Below are positions 42,365-51,077 of a stretch of DNA of 64,000 nucleotides, piece after piece. The position numbers and the translations under genes were made by a program. The notes under the pieces were generated by a model. It was given only the letters and a program-made list of their open reading frames with translations. It made no database searches and had not been told where the DNA came from. Source of the DNA: an uncultured Anaeromyxobacter sp. GTDB lineage: Bacteria; Myxococcota; Myxococcia; Myxococcales; Anaeromyxobacteraceae. The stretch covers positions 1 to 64,000 of the forward strand of contig CAIVAR010000173.1 in assembly GCA_903904005.1 (NCBI GenBank), in the 5' to 3' direction. Each line of letters starts with the position of its first letter. Position 1 is the first letter of the stretch.

Positions 42365-42877
42365 CTAGATCGACCCGATGACCGCGAAGATCCACTGCGG
42401 CATCGGGACGTCGGGCCACTTGTTGGCCGTGCCCTTGAAGTGCACGGTGTTGGTGCGGCTGCCGCTCAGGTAGCAGTAGCCGTCGGGCTCCCGGCCGCAC
42501 TCCACCTGGTTGTTTCCCACCCGGCCCACGAAGGTGGTCGCGGTCGCCTTCACGCGCACCCGGATGCCCGAGATCATCCCCTCGACCGAGAGGGTGTTCG
42601 CGTCCTGCTTGACCACCAGGTTCACGCCGGCGCCGGTGATCCGGTCGGGCGCGATCTTCAGCATGACGTCCTTGGTGAGGAGGTTGCCGCCCCAGCGGCC
42701 GTCCTTGGTGATCGACATGTTGACGTTCGGGCCGCGCACCCGCGTGGCGTCGTAGGCCGCCGACGTGCGGTAGACGATCTCGCCGTTCGACACGAAGGGG
42801 CCCTCGGGCTCGGCGCCCAGGGCGGGCGGCGCGATGGCGACGAGGGCGAGGACCACGGGAACCAGGGCGTAGCGCAT
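42365..42877 (-). CDS. Secreted hypothetical protein
   Basis: 170 residues with a signal peptide (RYALVPVVLALVAIAPPALGA). The mature part is beta-rich with two cysteines (VECGREPDGYCYL), probably disulfide-linked, and a C-terminal hydrophobic patch (WIFAVIGSI). No known family was recognised. Convergent with the efflux operon and 31 nt downstream of the Cys-motif protein on the same strand. Confidence 0.7.
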   Translation of the reverse strand: MRYALVPVVLALVAIAPPALGAEPEGPFVSNGEIVYRTSAAYDATRVRGPNVNMSITKDGRWGGNLLTKDVMLKIAPDRITGAGVNLVVKQDANTLSVEGMISGIRVRVKATATTFVGRVGNNQVECGREPDGYCYLSGSRTNTVHFKGTANKWPDVPMPQWIFAVIGSI

Positions 42878-42908
42878 GTCGACTCCTCCGGAGCGGGCTG
42901 TGGCTGGA

Positions 42909-43532
42909 CTAGCCGGTCTTATCTCCCACGAACTTGTCGCGCTCGTCCCGGAAGAGCAGGTTGAAGCTGGTCAGGCTCCCGTAGCACTTCGTGACGTAGC
43001 CCTGCATGTCCACCTTCTCCGCGTCCGAGAGCTTCGGGTGCGCGTTGACCTTCTGCTCGAGCACCCGCAGCCGGTCGCGGACCATGACCACCTTGTGGAA
43101 GAGGGCGTCGAGCGGCAACTCCTTGGCCTGGAGCGACGGGTCTCCGGGCTTCACCAGGATGCTCCCGCCCTCCCACTTGGGCGCGAGCGGCACGTCGGGG
43201 GATTCCTCTCGCAGCGCATCGCGGATGGCCTGGGCGAACTCTTCACGCGTCATGGCGAGGATCTCCTCGGGCAGCGGGGGAAGCGGGGCACGGTGGACGG
43301 CGGGAGGGCGCGCCGCCGGGGCGCGGCGGGTCTCGCGCGGCGGGGCGGGAGCGGGGATGGAGCGGTCGCGCCCCAGGTACTTCTCGCAGACCGGCGCGGT
43401 CCCGGGGAAGTCGCCGGTCCGGGCGCCGTAGCGGCACGGACCGATGGGGCCGCGCGCGTCCTCGAGAATGGGGCGCCACCAGCGGCAACTGCCGCATTCC
43501 CTGGGCCCGTATTCCCGCTCCTCGGCGTCCAT
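42909..43532 (-). CDS. Hypothetical protein with N-terminal Cys motif
   Basis: 207 residues. The start (MDAEEREYGPRECGSCRWW) leads into a CxxC-x(n)-C-x(n)-C set (CGSC, GPCRYG, APVCEKYL), suggesting a small metal-binding module of the kind found in many proteins of this size. A Pro/Ala/Arg-rich linker follows, then a helical C-terminal part (REEFAQAIRDALREE; VVMVRDRLRVLEQKVNAHPKLSDAEK). Function unknown. Transcribed away from the ligase gene. Confidence 0.65.
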   Translation of the reverse strand: MDAEEREYGPRECGSCRWWRPILEDARGPIGPCRYGARTGDFPGTAPVCEKYLGRDRSIPAPAPPRETRRAPAARPPAVHRAPLPPLPEEILAMTREEFAQAIRDALREESPDVPLAPKWEGGSILVKPGDPSLQAKELPLDALFHKVVMVRDRLRVLEQKVNAHPKLSDAEKVDMQGYVTKCYGSLTSFNLLFRDERDKFVGDKTG

Positions 43533-43608
43533 CCGGGGCGGGAGTCTAGCCCCGGCCGGGTCGGGGCACCACCGTTCCCGCCCGTTCGTGATACGCCGGA
43601 CCCACGCC

Positions 43609-45420
43609 ATGACCACGCCCAAGCTCGAGATGAAGCGGTTTCCCGATCGCACCCTCCCCGCCATCCTCCGGGGAACCGCCCGCCGCCGCCCCCACGCCGT
43701 CTTCCTGCGCGTCCTCGACGGCCCGGCGCGGAACTCGCCGCCCCGCGACGTCACCTTCGCCGCCTTCGAGCGGGGGGTGCGCAGGGCCGCGGCCTCGCTC
43801 TTCCGGGCTGGCCTGCGCGCCGGGGACCGGGTGCTGATGCTCGCCGACAACTCCCCGGCCTGGCAGGAGATCTCGCTCGGCGCCCAGGCGCTGCGGGCCG
43901 AGCCTGCGGCCCTCTTCGCCAGCCTGGCCGGCGAGCCGGCCCGCGCCATTGCACTTCGGGTGAAGCCGCGGGTGGCCTTCGTCTCCGGCCCCGTGCAGTG
44001 GGAGAAGCTGGCCCCGTCGGCCGGGGAACTGGCCGCGGCCGGGCTCGTGGCGGTGGTGAGCACCGAACCGCTCGCCGCGGACGCCGTGCCACCGGGGGTC
44101 CGGGTCCTCACCGCAGCCGAGGTCTCCGGCGACGAGGCCACCCCGCTCGACGACGCCGCCTGGAACGCCCTCGTCGACGGCGTGGGCGAGGAGGACCCGT
44201 TCCTCATGATCTTCACGAGCGGGACCACCGGGCGCCCCAAGGGCGTGCGCCTCCCCCAGCGCTCGATCGTCCACGCGGTCGACGCGGGGAACCTCGCCGT
44301 GGGCACCACCGAGGCGGACCTGGGGGTCCACTTCCTCCCCTTCGCCCACGTGGCCGGGCACGACCAGTTCTTCCTGGCGCTGGCGCAGGGACATGCGCTC
44401 GTGCTCGTGCTCAAGCGCGAGGACATCGAGCGCTCCTTCGGCTTCGGCCCGACCTACGCCTTCTCCGTTCCGCTCATCTACGACCGGTTCCGCACCACGG
44501 TGGAGGCCAAGGTCGACGCGCTCCGCCCCCTGGTCCGGCGGGTCACCCGGGCCGCGCTGGCGGCGGGTGTCCGCGTCCGCGTGGAGGGGAGCAAGAGCCC
44601 CTGGGACCGCATCCTCGCCCGCCTCGCCGACCGGCTGGTGGGGACCCCCTTGCGCGAGAAGCTGGGCGGGCGCATCCGCGCCCTCTTCTCCGGCGGCGCC
44701 CCGGCCTCGCCGGCGCTCTTCCGGTTCCTGGAGGGGCTCGGCATCCCCTGCGTCGAGCTCTACGGCATGACCGAGACCGGCGGCATGGTCTCGTCGAACC
44801 TCCTCCACGGGAAGCGGCGGCCCGGCTGCGCCGGGGTGCTCACCCCCGACCACGAGGTCCGCTTCGACGCCGACGGCGAGCTGCTCCTGCGCGGACCGCT
44901 GCTCCTCTCCGGCTACCTCGAGCCCGAGGACATGGCCGGCGCCTTCACCGCGGACGGCTTCTACCGCACCGGCGACCGGGCCCGCATCGACGAGGAGGGC
45001 TTCCTGCGGGTGGAGGGGCGGAAGAAGCACCTGCTCGTCCTCTCCACGGGAAAGAAGCTCGCCCCCGAACCCCTCGAGCAGGCCATCTCGGGGACCCCGC
45101 CGTTCAACGGGGCGGTGCTGCTCGGGGAAGGGCGCCCCTTCGTCTCTGCGGCGGTCTTCGTGGCACCGGAGTTCCTGGCCCGGCTCGCCGCCGAGGGGCG
45201 CGACGCCGCCGAGGCGCTCCTGCCCGTGGTTCGCTCGGCCCTGCACGCCTTCAGCGACTACGAGAAGCCCCACAAGATCGTGATCATCCCGGGGTCGCCG
45301 GCGGACCACCCCACCATGGTCACGCCCACGCTCAAGGTGAAGCGGGACGCGGTGCTCGCCTACCTGGGGCCGAACGTGGCCGCGCTCTACGAGCCGCGCG
45401 TGCGGCCGGCGTCGGCATAG
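43609..45420 (+). CDS. AMP-binding long-chain acyl-CoA synthetase-like ligase
   Basis: 603 residues. ANL-family motifs: FTSGTTGRPKGVRLP (P-loop, about residue 203), YGMTETGGMVSSN, and YRTGDRARIDEEGFLRVEGRKKHLLVLSTGKKLAPEPLE with the catalytic hinge. The order and length match bacterial FadD15-like ligases, which adenylate fatty acids and load CoA. The catalytic Lys region at the C-terminus (LKVKRDAVL) is present. Monocistronic; it is separate from the aryl-polyene operon, so a housekeeping lipid role is more likely than a pathway one. Confidence 0.9.
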   Translation: MTTPKLEMKRFPDRTLPAILRGTARRRPHAVFLRVLDGPARNSPPRDVTFAAFERGVRRAAASLFRAGLRAGDRVLMLADNSPAWQEISLGAQALRAEPAALFASLAGEPARAIALRVKPRVAFVSGPVQWEKLAPSAGELAAAGLVAVVSTEPLAADAVPPGVRVLTAAEVSGDEATPLDDAAWNALVDGVGEEDPFLMIFTSGTTGRPKGVRLPQRSIVHAVDAGNLAVGTTEADLGVHFLPFAHVAGHDQFFLALAQGHALVLVLKREDIERSFGFGPTYAFSVPLIYDRFRTTVEAKVDALRPLVRRVTRAALAAGVRVRVEGSKSPWDRILARLADRLVGTPLREKLGGRIRALFSGGAPASPALFRFLEGLGIPCVELYGMTETGGMVSSNLLHGKRRPGCAGVLTPDHEVRFDADGELLLRGPLLLSGYLEPEDMAGAFTADGFYRTGDRARIDEEGFLRVEGRKKHLLVLSTGKKLAPEPLEQAISGTPPFNGAVLLGEGRPFVSAAVFVAPEFLARLAAEGRDAAEALLPVVRSALHAFSDYEKPHKIVIIPGSPADHPTMVTPTLKVKRDAVLAYLGPNVAALYEPRVRPASA

Positions 45421-45435
45421 CGCGGCGGCGGCGCC

Positions 45436-46170
45436 TCAGACGGCCAGGCGGTCGAGGAAGTAGGGGAGCATCTTCCGCCACCAGGGCCAGTCGTGCGCCA
45501 CGTCGGCGCCCCAGTAGTCGAACCAGGCCGGGATCCCCTTCTCGCGCAGGATGGCCTCGAGCGCCCGGGTGTCGGCGAGGCAGTCCTCCTCCCAGGAGCC
45601 CTGCCCCACCGCGAAGGCGATGGCCGAGTGGCGATAGCGATCCAGGTAGGTGGGGTCGGCGAGCCCGGGGAGGTACTGGAGCGGGCTGTTGAAGTAGGTG
45701 GCGTCGTCCCACTGTCCGTCCACGAAGCTCGTCGCCGAGTAGAGGCCGGAGAGCCCGATCACGCCGTCGAAGGCGTCGGGGCGACGGAAGAAGAAGTTGG
45801 CGGCGTGGAAGGCCCCCATGCTGCACCCGGTGACCCACATCGTCCTTCGCCCGGTCGCGGTGCGCACGAAGGGAACGAGCTCGTCCATCACGTAGCGGTC
45901 GTAGTCGAGGTGGCGGCGTGCCCGCTCGGCGGGGCGGGCGGCAGCGTTGGTCCAGCTCTGCCAGTCGATGCCGTCGACCGCCACCAGCCGGAGCCGGCCG
46001 GCATCCAGGAACTCGGCGCAGGCGTCGATCATCCCGAAGCCGGCGAAGTCGCCCATCCGCCCGTCCTGCGACGGGAAGGCGAGAACCGGGCGTCCGGCGT
46101 GGCCGTAGATCTCGCACTCCATCTCCTGGCCCAGCGCCGGGCTGTGCCAGCGGTGTTTCTCCCCCTGCAT
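45436..46170 (-). CDS. Esterase-family alpha/beta hydrolase
   Basis: 244 residues. The nucleophile elbow is GCSMG (G-x-S-x-G), preceded by a strand (TMWVTGCSMGAFHAANFFFRRPDAFDG). Candidate Asp and His lie in the C-terminal part (FDYWGADVAHDWPWWRKML, with HDW giving the His). The fold resembles the D-esterase/Fes-like family of putative enzymes. It lies 14 nt after an ATP-grasp ligase gene, a pairing that suggests a ligase plus cognate hydrolase acting on the same small molecule. Cytoplasmic, no signal peptide. Confidence 0.85.
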   Translation of the reverse strand: MQGEKHRWHSPALGQEMECEIYGHAGRPVLAFPSQDGRMGDFAGFGMIDACAEFLDAGRLRLVAVDGIDWQSWTNAAARPAERARRHLDYDRYVMDELVPFVRTATGRRTMWVTGCSMGAFHAANFFFRRPDAFDGVIGLSGLYSATSFVDGQWDDATYFNSPLQYLPGLADPTYLDRYRHSAIAFAVGQGSWEEDCLADTRALEAILREKGIPAWFDYWGADVAHDWPWWRKMLPYFLDRLAV

Positions 46171-46184
46171 GTCCCGCCCTTCCC

Positions 46185-47345
46185 TCAGGCCTTGGCCTGG
46201 ATGTCGGCGGCCGCCTGCGCGAGCACGTCGAGCTCGGGCGACCGGAGGATGAAGCCGTAGTTCCCGATGGCTGCGCTGAAGACGTCGTTCACCGGCTCGT
46301 GGTGGACGAGGAGGTGCGCGTATCGCGAGAGGACCTCCTGGAGGGGCAGCGCGTACCGGTAGCGGTCCTTGCGCCCCACGTAGGCCACGACCCAGGGGCG
46401 CTCGAAGCGCTGGGCGACGTTGCCGTGCACGAGGAGGTCGGCCCAGGCCCGGTAGAGGTTGGCGTCGTTCTGGTAGTTCCACATGTCGACGGTCATGCCG
46501 CCCGGAGGGCGCATGTTCACCTCGAGCGCCGCCAGCGAGCCGTCCTTGCGCCGGAAAAACTCGATGTGGAAGAAGCGCTCGCGGATGTCGAAGGCGCGGA
46601 CCAGCCGGCGCCCGGCCTCGGCCAGGTCGGGCTCGATGTCGCGGGGGGCGTGGTACCAGACGTCGGCGTCCTCGTTGACGACCTCCATGATCCCGCGGCT
46701 GTAGCGGAGCGAGGCATCGAAGACCACCCGGCCGTCCCGGTCGGCGAGCCCGTCGTAGGTGACGATGTCCCCGTCGACGAACCCCTCGAGGACGTAGTCG
46801 ACGGCGGGGCGCGCCCCCAGGAAGGCCTCCAGGTCGGCGGCGCCCTCGAGCTTCCAGGTGCGCGACGCCCCGACGCCGACGTCGGGCTTGGCGACGAGCG
46901 GGTAACCGACCTGGGCCACGAACGCACGGGCCGCCTCGGGTTCCCGGACCAGGTGGGCGGGCGCGGCGGGGATCCCCGCCCTGGCGAAGAGCCCCTTCAT
47001 GCCGGTCTTGCGCTGGATCACGGCCAGGTCGGACGGTCGGAGCCCGGGGACGTTGAAGTCCTCGCGAAGCCTGGCCTCGGTCGAGAGCCAGTACTCGCTC
47101 ATGGAGTCGATCCGGTCGATCTTCCCGTGGCGGTAGGTGAGGAAGCCCACCGCCCGCAGCATGTCGTCGTACCGGTGCATGTCCGGCACCCGGTAGTACT
47201 CGGACACGGCGGCCTGGAGCTCGGGGCGCAGCCGCTCCCAGGGCTCGTCGGCGATCGCCAGCGCCGTGGCCCCGGCGTCCCGCAGGGCAGCCACGAAGTG
47301 CCAGAAGTTCAGGGGGAAATGTGGGGAAATGAAGACGACGTTCAC
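46185..47345 (-). CDS. ATP-grasp domain ligase
   Basis: 386 residues. GTG at 47345 has GGGGAGG about 5 nt upstream and begins MNVVFISPHFPLNFW; a start 27 nt earlier is less likely. ATP-grasp features: PLVAKPDVGVGASRTWKLEG (nucleotide loop), VLEGFVDGDIVTYDG and ALEVNMRPPGGMTVDMWN (metal-binding E/N). Such ligases join a carboxylate to an amine through an acyl-phosphate. The substrate is unknown. First gene of a two-gene operon with the esterase, and divergent from the Tsx-like gene. Confidence 0.88.
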   Translation of the reverse strand: MNVVFISPHFPLNFWHFVAALRDAGATALAIADEPWERLRPELQAAVSEYYRVPDMHRYDDMLRAVGFLTYRHGKIDRIDSMSEYWLSTEARLREDFNVPGLRPSDLAVIQRKTGMKGLFARAGIPAAPAHLVREPEAARAFVAQVGYPLVAKPDVGVGASRTWKLEGAADLEAFLGARPAVDYVLEGFVDGDIVTYDGLADRDGRVVFDASLRYSRGIMEVVNEDADVWYHAPRDIEPDLAEAGRRLVRAFDIRERFFHIEFFRRKDGSLAALEVNMRPPGGMTVDMWNYQNDANLYRAWADLLVHGNVAQRFERPWVVAYVGRKDRYRYALPLQEVLSRYAHLLVHHEPVNDVFSAAIGNYGFILRSPELDVLAQAAADIQAKA

Positions 47346-47461
47346 GTGGGCCTCCCCCCCGAGGATTACCACGATCGGGCCTGTCCTTCGTGGATGACAA
47401 CGTCAGACGAGCGATCTAGTTTGCGTCGCTTCTTTTCACCAACCAGAGGGCTCACACCACC

Positions 47462-48319
47462 ATGAACCAGTCGTTCCTTCGACGGAAGCTCCCGCTTCTC
47501 GCCGCTCTCCTCTCGCTCGCCATCGCCGCGCCGGCCGCCGCCGAGTCGCCGCCGCCGCCCACCGCGGACAACTTCTTCACCACCACCAACATCCAGCTGC
47601 TCTGGGGCGGTGGGTTCTCCGACCGGCAGCTCGGGTACATCACCAAGACCCAGAGCATGTTCACGCTGACGCTCAACAACTACACGCAGTTCAAGTACGG
47701 CGACAGCTTCGCCTTCGTCGACATGTACCAGGGCGACTTCGTCGACCCGGTCGACACCAGCCTCTCGGCGGGCAACGCCAAGATCTACGCCGAGTGGCAC
47801 CCGCGCATCCTCATCAACAAGTTCATCGATCCCAAGGCCGCCCCGGCCTTCGGCTTCATCGGCAACTGGGGCGTGGCCGGCGAGATCAACGTCGGCAGCA
47901 ACTTCTCGGCCTACCTGGTCGGCCCCAGCGTCGACCTGTTCCTGCCCTGGAACATCTACGTCGGCGTGGCCCTCTACTACCGGTACAGCCAGCTCTGGTT
48001 CGCCATCCCGGGCGTCGGGCCGGGCGTCTCCATCTACACGAGCACCTGGCAGTTCAGCCCGTACTGGACGGTGCCCTTCCAGATCGGCCCCGTGCCCTTC
48101 GTCTTCACCGGCTTCATGGACATGTACCAGTACAGCACCGGCGGCATGGACGTGATGTTCCAGCCCGAGCTCATGGTCGACGTCCTCGCGCCGTTCGGCG
48201 GCAAGAGCAACACCGTCTTCGCCGGCCTCGAGTGGTACCTGCACTCCTACGTCTTCGACGGCGGGACGCGCCACACCGTCTCGGCGCCGCAGGTCATGGT
48301 CCAGTGGAACATCCACTGA
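47462..48319 (+). CDS. Tsx-like nucleoside outer-membrane channel
   Basis: 285 residues with a signal peptide (PLLAALLSLAIAAPAAAE). The mature part is a series of amphipathic beta strands rich in aromatic residues (NIQLLWGGGF, YLVGPSVDLFLPWNIYVGVALYYRY) and ends in aromatic/His (VQWNIH), as for outer-membrane barrels. Length and the NIQLL start fit Tsx/OmpW-size channels. Two nucleobase permease genes follow (36- and 11-nt gaps), which supports nucleoside or nucleobase passage. Likely first gene of an uptake operon. Confidence 0.8.
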   Translation: MNQSFLRRKLPLLAALLSLAIAAPAAAESPPPPTADNFFTTTNIQLLWGGGFSDRQLGYITKTQSMFTLTLNNYTQFKYGDSFAFVDMYQGDFVDPVDTSLSAGNAKIYAEWHPRILINKFIDPKAAPAFGFIGNWGVAGEINVGSNFSAYLVGPSVDLFLPWNIYVGVALYYRYSQLWFAIPGVGPGVSIYTSTWQFSPYWTVPFQIGPVPFVFTGFMDMYQYSTGGMDVMFQPELMVDVLAPFGGKSNTVFAGLEWYLHSYVFDGGTRHTVSAPQVMVQWNIH

Positions 48320-48354
48320 GCCTGGCCTGACGCGAGGGCGCGTCGGGACACGGC

Positions 48355-49743
48355 ATGACGTCGGCGACCGACCCGGGAATGCTGGACCGCTTCTTCGGAA
48401 TCACGGAGCGCGGTTCCAGCGTGCGGACGGAGGTGATCGCGGGAGCGACCACCTTCATGACGATGGCGTACATCCTCTTCGTCAATCCGGTCATCCTGGG
48501 GAAGGTCGCCGACGTAGCCGGGAACCGGCTGCCCTTCGCCGCCGTCCTCACCTCCACGGCGCTGGTGGCCGCCGTCGCCACCGTCGCCATGGGGCTCCTC
48601 GCCAACCTGCCGCTGGCGCTGGCGGCGGGCATGGGAATCAACTCCGTGGTCGCGTTCCAGCTGGTGGCGACCATGCACCTCACCTGGCCCCAGGCCATGG
48701 GGGTGGTGGTCGCCGAGGGGCTCGCGGTCACCGCGCTCGTCCTCTCCGGCTTCCGCCGGGCCGTCTCCGACGCCGTCCCGCTCGGCATGAAGCGGGCGCT
48801 GGGAATCGGCATCGGCCTCTTCCTCACCATCATCGGCTTCGTCGAGGCGGGCTTCGTCTCGCGCAGCCCGGCCGGTCCGGTTCCCGTCACGCTCGGCCAC
48901 GCCGGCCGGCTCGAGGGCTTCCCGGTCCTGCTCTTCGTGCTCACCCTCCTCTTCACGGCCTGGCTCGTGATGCGAAACGTGCGCGGGGCGCTCCTCATCG
49001 GCATCCTCTCCGCCACCGTGGTGGCGGTGCTGGCACGGCTCCTCTTCGGCGACGCGGCCGGTTTCCGCCCCGGCGAGGTCGCCATCCCCCGGTCGATCCT
49101 GGCCGCGCCCGACTTCTCCCAGCTGGGGCGGTTCGACTTCTCCTTCGTCGGGGCGCTGGGGGTGGGCGGGGCCGCGCTCACCGTCTTCTCGCTCATGCTC
49201 TCCGACTTCTTCGACACGGTGGGCACGGTGGTGGCGGTGGGCTCGGAGGCGCGCTACCTCGACGCCAAGGGGAACTACCCGCGCGCCACCACGGTGCTGC
49301 TCGTCGACGCGCTGGCCGCCACCGCCGGCGGCGCGGCCGGGTGCAGCTCGGCCACGACCTACGTGGAGAGCGCGTCGGGGGCCGCGGCGGGCGGGCGCAC
49401 CGGGCTCGCCTCGGTGGTGACCGGACTCCTCTTCGCCGCCTGCCTCTTCATCTCGCCGGTGGCGGGCGTGGTGCCGGCGCAGGCCACCGGCGCCGTGCTC
49501 GTGCTGGTGGGCTTCGTCATGATGCGGGACGTGGGCAGCCTCCCCTGGAACGACCTCACCGAGGCCATCCCGTCCTTCCTCGTCCTCACCGTCATGCCCT
49601 TCACCTACAGCATCACGAACGGCATCGGCGTCGGCTTCATCTCGCTCGTGCTCCTCAAGCTGCTCGCCGGGCGCGGGCGGGAGATCCACCCGCTCATGTA
49701 CCTGACCTCGCTCGGATTCGTCGTCTACTTCGTCGTCAACTGA
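48355..49743 (+). CDS. NCS2-family purine permease (AzgA/PbuG type)
   Basis: 462 residues, polytopic. Starts GMLDRFFGITERGSSVRTEVIAGATTFMTMAYILFVNP, the hallmark of AzgA-like guanine/hypoxanthine/adenine permeases. Also typical are GMGINSVVAFQ and LMLSDFFDTVGTVVAVG, and SATTYVESASGAAAGGRTGLASV. Proton-driven purine uptake across the inner membrane is expected. Between the Tsx-like and uracil permease genes. Confidence 0.95.
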   Translation: MTSATDPGMLDRFFGITERGSSVRTEVIAGATTFMTMAYILFVNPVILGKVADVAGNRLPFAAVLTSTALVAAVATVAMGLLANLPLALAAGMGINSVVAFQLVATMHLTWPQAMGVVVAEGLAVTALVLSGFRRAVSDAVPLGMKRALGIGIGLFLTIIGFVEAGFVSRSPAGPVPVTLGHAGRLEGFPVLLFVLTLLFTAWLVMRNVRGALLIGILSATVVAVLARLLFGDAAGFRPGEVAIPRSILAAPDFSQLGRFDFSFVGALGVGGAALTVFSLMLSDFFDTVGTVVAVGSEARYLDAKGNYPRATTVLLVDALAATAGGAAGCSSATTYVESASGAAAGGRTGLASVVTGLLFAACLFISPVAGVVPAQATGAVLVLVGFVMMRDVGSLPWNDLTEAIPSFLVLTVMPFTYSITNGIGVGFISLVLLKLLAGRGREIHPLMYLTSLGFVVYFVVN

Positions 49744-49754
49744 CCGGAGGACCC

Positions 49755-51050
49755 TTGGCCAATCGCACCGTGGGCATCACCGAGCGGCTCCCGCTCCTGC
49801 AGGCGCTGCCCCTCTCGCTCCAGCACCTCTTCGCCATGTTCGGGGCCACCGTCCTGGTTCCCTTCCTGGTGGGGCTCGACACCTCGGTGACCCTCTTCAC
49901 GAGCGGTGTGGGCACGCTGCTGTACATCGTCATCACCAAGGGGCGCATCCCCGCCTACCTCGGCTCCTCGTTCGCCTTCATCGCCGCCCTCTCCGGCATC
50001 CTGGCGGTGAAACCCGGCCAGATCGCCCCCGACGAGCGGGTCGCCATCGCCATGGGCGGCTGTGTCACCGTCGGCCTCATCTACGTCGTGGTGGCGGCCG
50101 CCATCGGCAAGTTCGGCACCGGCTGGGTCGACAAGCTCCTGCCGCCGGTGGTCATCGGCCCTGTGGTCATGGTGATCGGGCTCGGGCTCGCCGGCGTGGC
50201 GGTGAACGTCATGGCCATGCAGGGCGGGACGGGCACCTACCACCCCGAGTACTTCCGGGTGGCGCTCGTGGCGCTCGCCATATCCATCCTGGCGGCCGTC
50301 TTCCTGAAGGGCTTCCTGGGGGTCATCCCCATCCTCATCGGCATCGTGGGTGGCTACCTGGTGGCCCTCGCCGTCGGACAGGTGAACCTCTCCGGCATCG
50401 CCGCCGCGAAGGCCGTGGCCATCCCCCACTTCACCCTGCCCAAGTTCCAGTGGGGCGCCATCCTGACGCTGGCCCCCATCTCGCTCGTCGTCATCACCGA
50501 GCACATCGGCCACCTCATCGTCACCGAGAACGTGGTCGGGCAGAAGCTGGTGAAGGACCCTGGCCTCCACCGATCGCTCGCCGGCGACGGCATCGCCACC
50601 ATGGTCTCCGGCCTGCTGGGCGGCCCGCCCAACACCACCTACGGCGAGAACATCGGCGTCATGGCCATCACCCGGGTGTTCAGCGTCTGGGTCATCGGGG
50701 GCGCGGCGGTCATCGCCATCGTCATGTCCTTCTTCCCGCCCATCGGCGCGCTCATCCGCAGCATCCCCACCCAGGTGATGGGCGGCATCTGCATCCTGCT
50801 CTTCGGGATCATCGCCTCGGCCGGCGTGCGCATGCTGGTCGACGCCAGGGTCGACTTCTCCCAGACCCGCAACCTCATCATCGCCTCGGTGATCCTGGTC
50901 ATCGGGATCGGCGGCGCCAAGATCCACCTCGGGCCGGTGGAGATCGGTGAGATGTCTCTCGCCACCTACGTGGGCGTGCTCCTCAACCTCGTGCTCCCCT
51001 CCGGGAAGGGCACGCACGAGGGCGAGGTCGCGGCGGCACCCGACGTGTAG
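49755..51050 (+). CDS. Uracil/xanthine permease (UraA-type NCS2)
   Basis: 431 residues from TTG at 49755, which has CGGAGG 4 nt upstream. Core features of NAT/NCS2: [22 protein letters not shown], the NAT-like motif region QSTTYGEN-type [17 protein letters not shown], and [14 protein letters not shown] with the conserved Glu/His. It probably imports uracil or another nucleobase. Last gene of the uptake operon; a partial stem (GTAGG.../...CCTAC) follows but without a T-tract. Confidence 0.93.
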   Translation: MANRTVGITERLPLLQALPLSLQHLFAMFGATVLVPFLVGLDTSVTLFTSGVGTLLYIVITKGRIPAYLGSSFAFIAALSGILAVKPGQIAPDERVAIAMGGCVTVGLIYVVVAAAIGKFGTGWVDKLLPPVVIGPVVMVIGLGLAGVAVNVMAMQGGTGTYHPEYFRVALVALAISILAAVFLKGFLGVIPILIGIVGGYLVALAVGQVNLSGIAAAKAVAIPHFTLPKFQWGAILTLAPISLVVITEHIGHLIVTENVVGQKLVKDPGLHRSLAGDGIATMVSGLLGGPPNTTYGENIGVMAITRVFSVWVIGGAAVIAIVMSFFPPIGALIRSIPTQVMGGICILLFGIIASAGVRMLVDARVDFSQTRNLIIASVILVIGIGGAKIHLGPVEIGEMSLATYVGVLLNLVLPSGKGTHEGEVAAAPDV

Positions 51051-51077
51051 GCCCGGCGCGCCGACCGGCTTCGGGCC

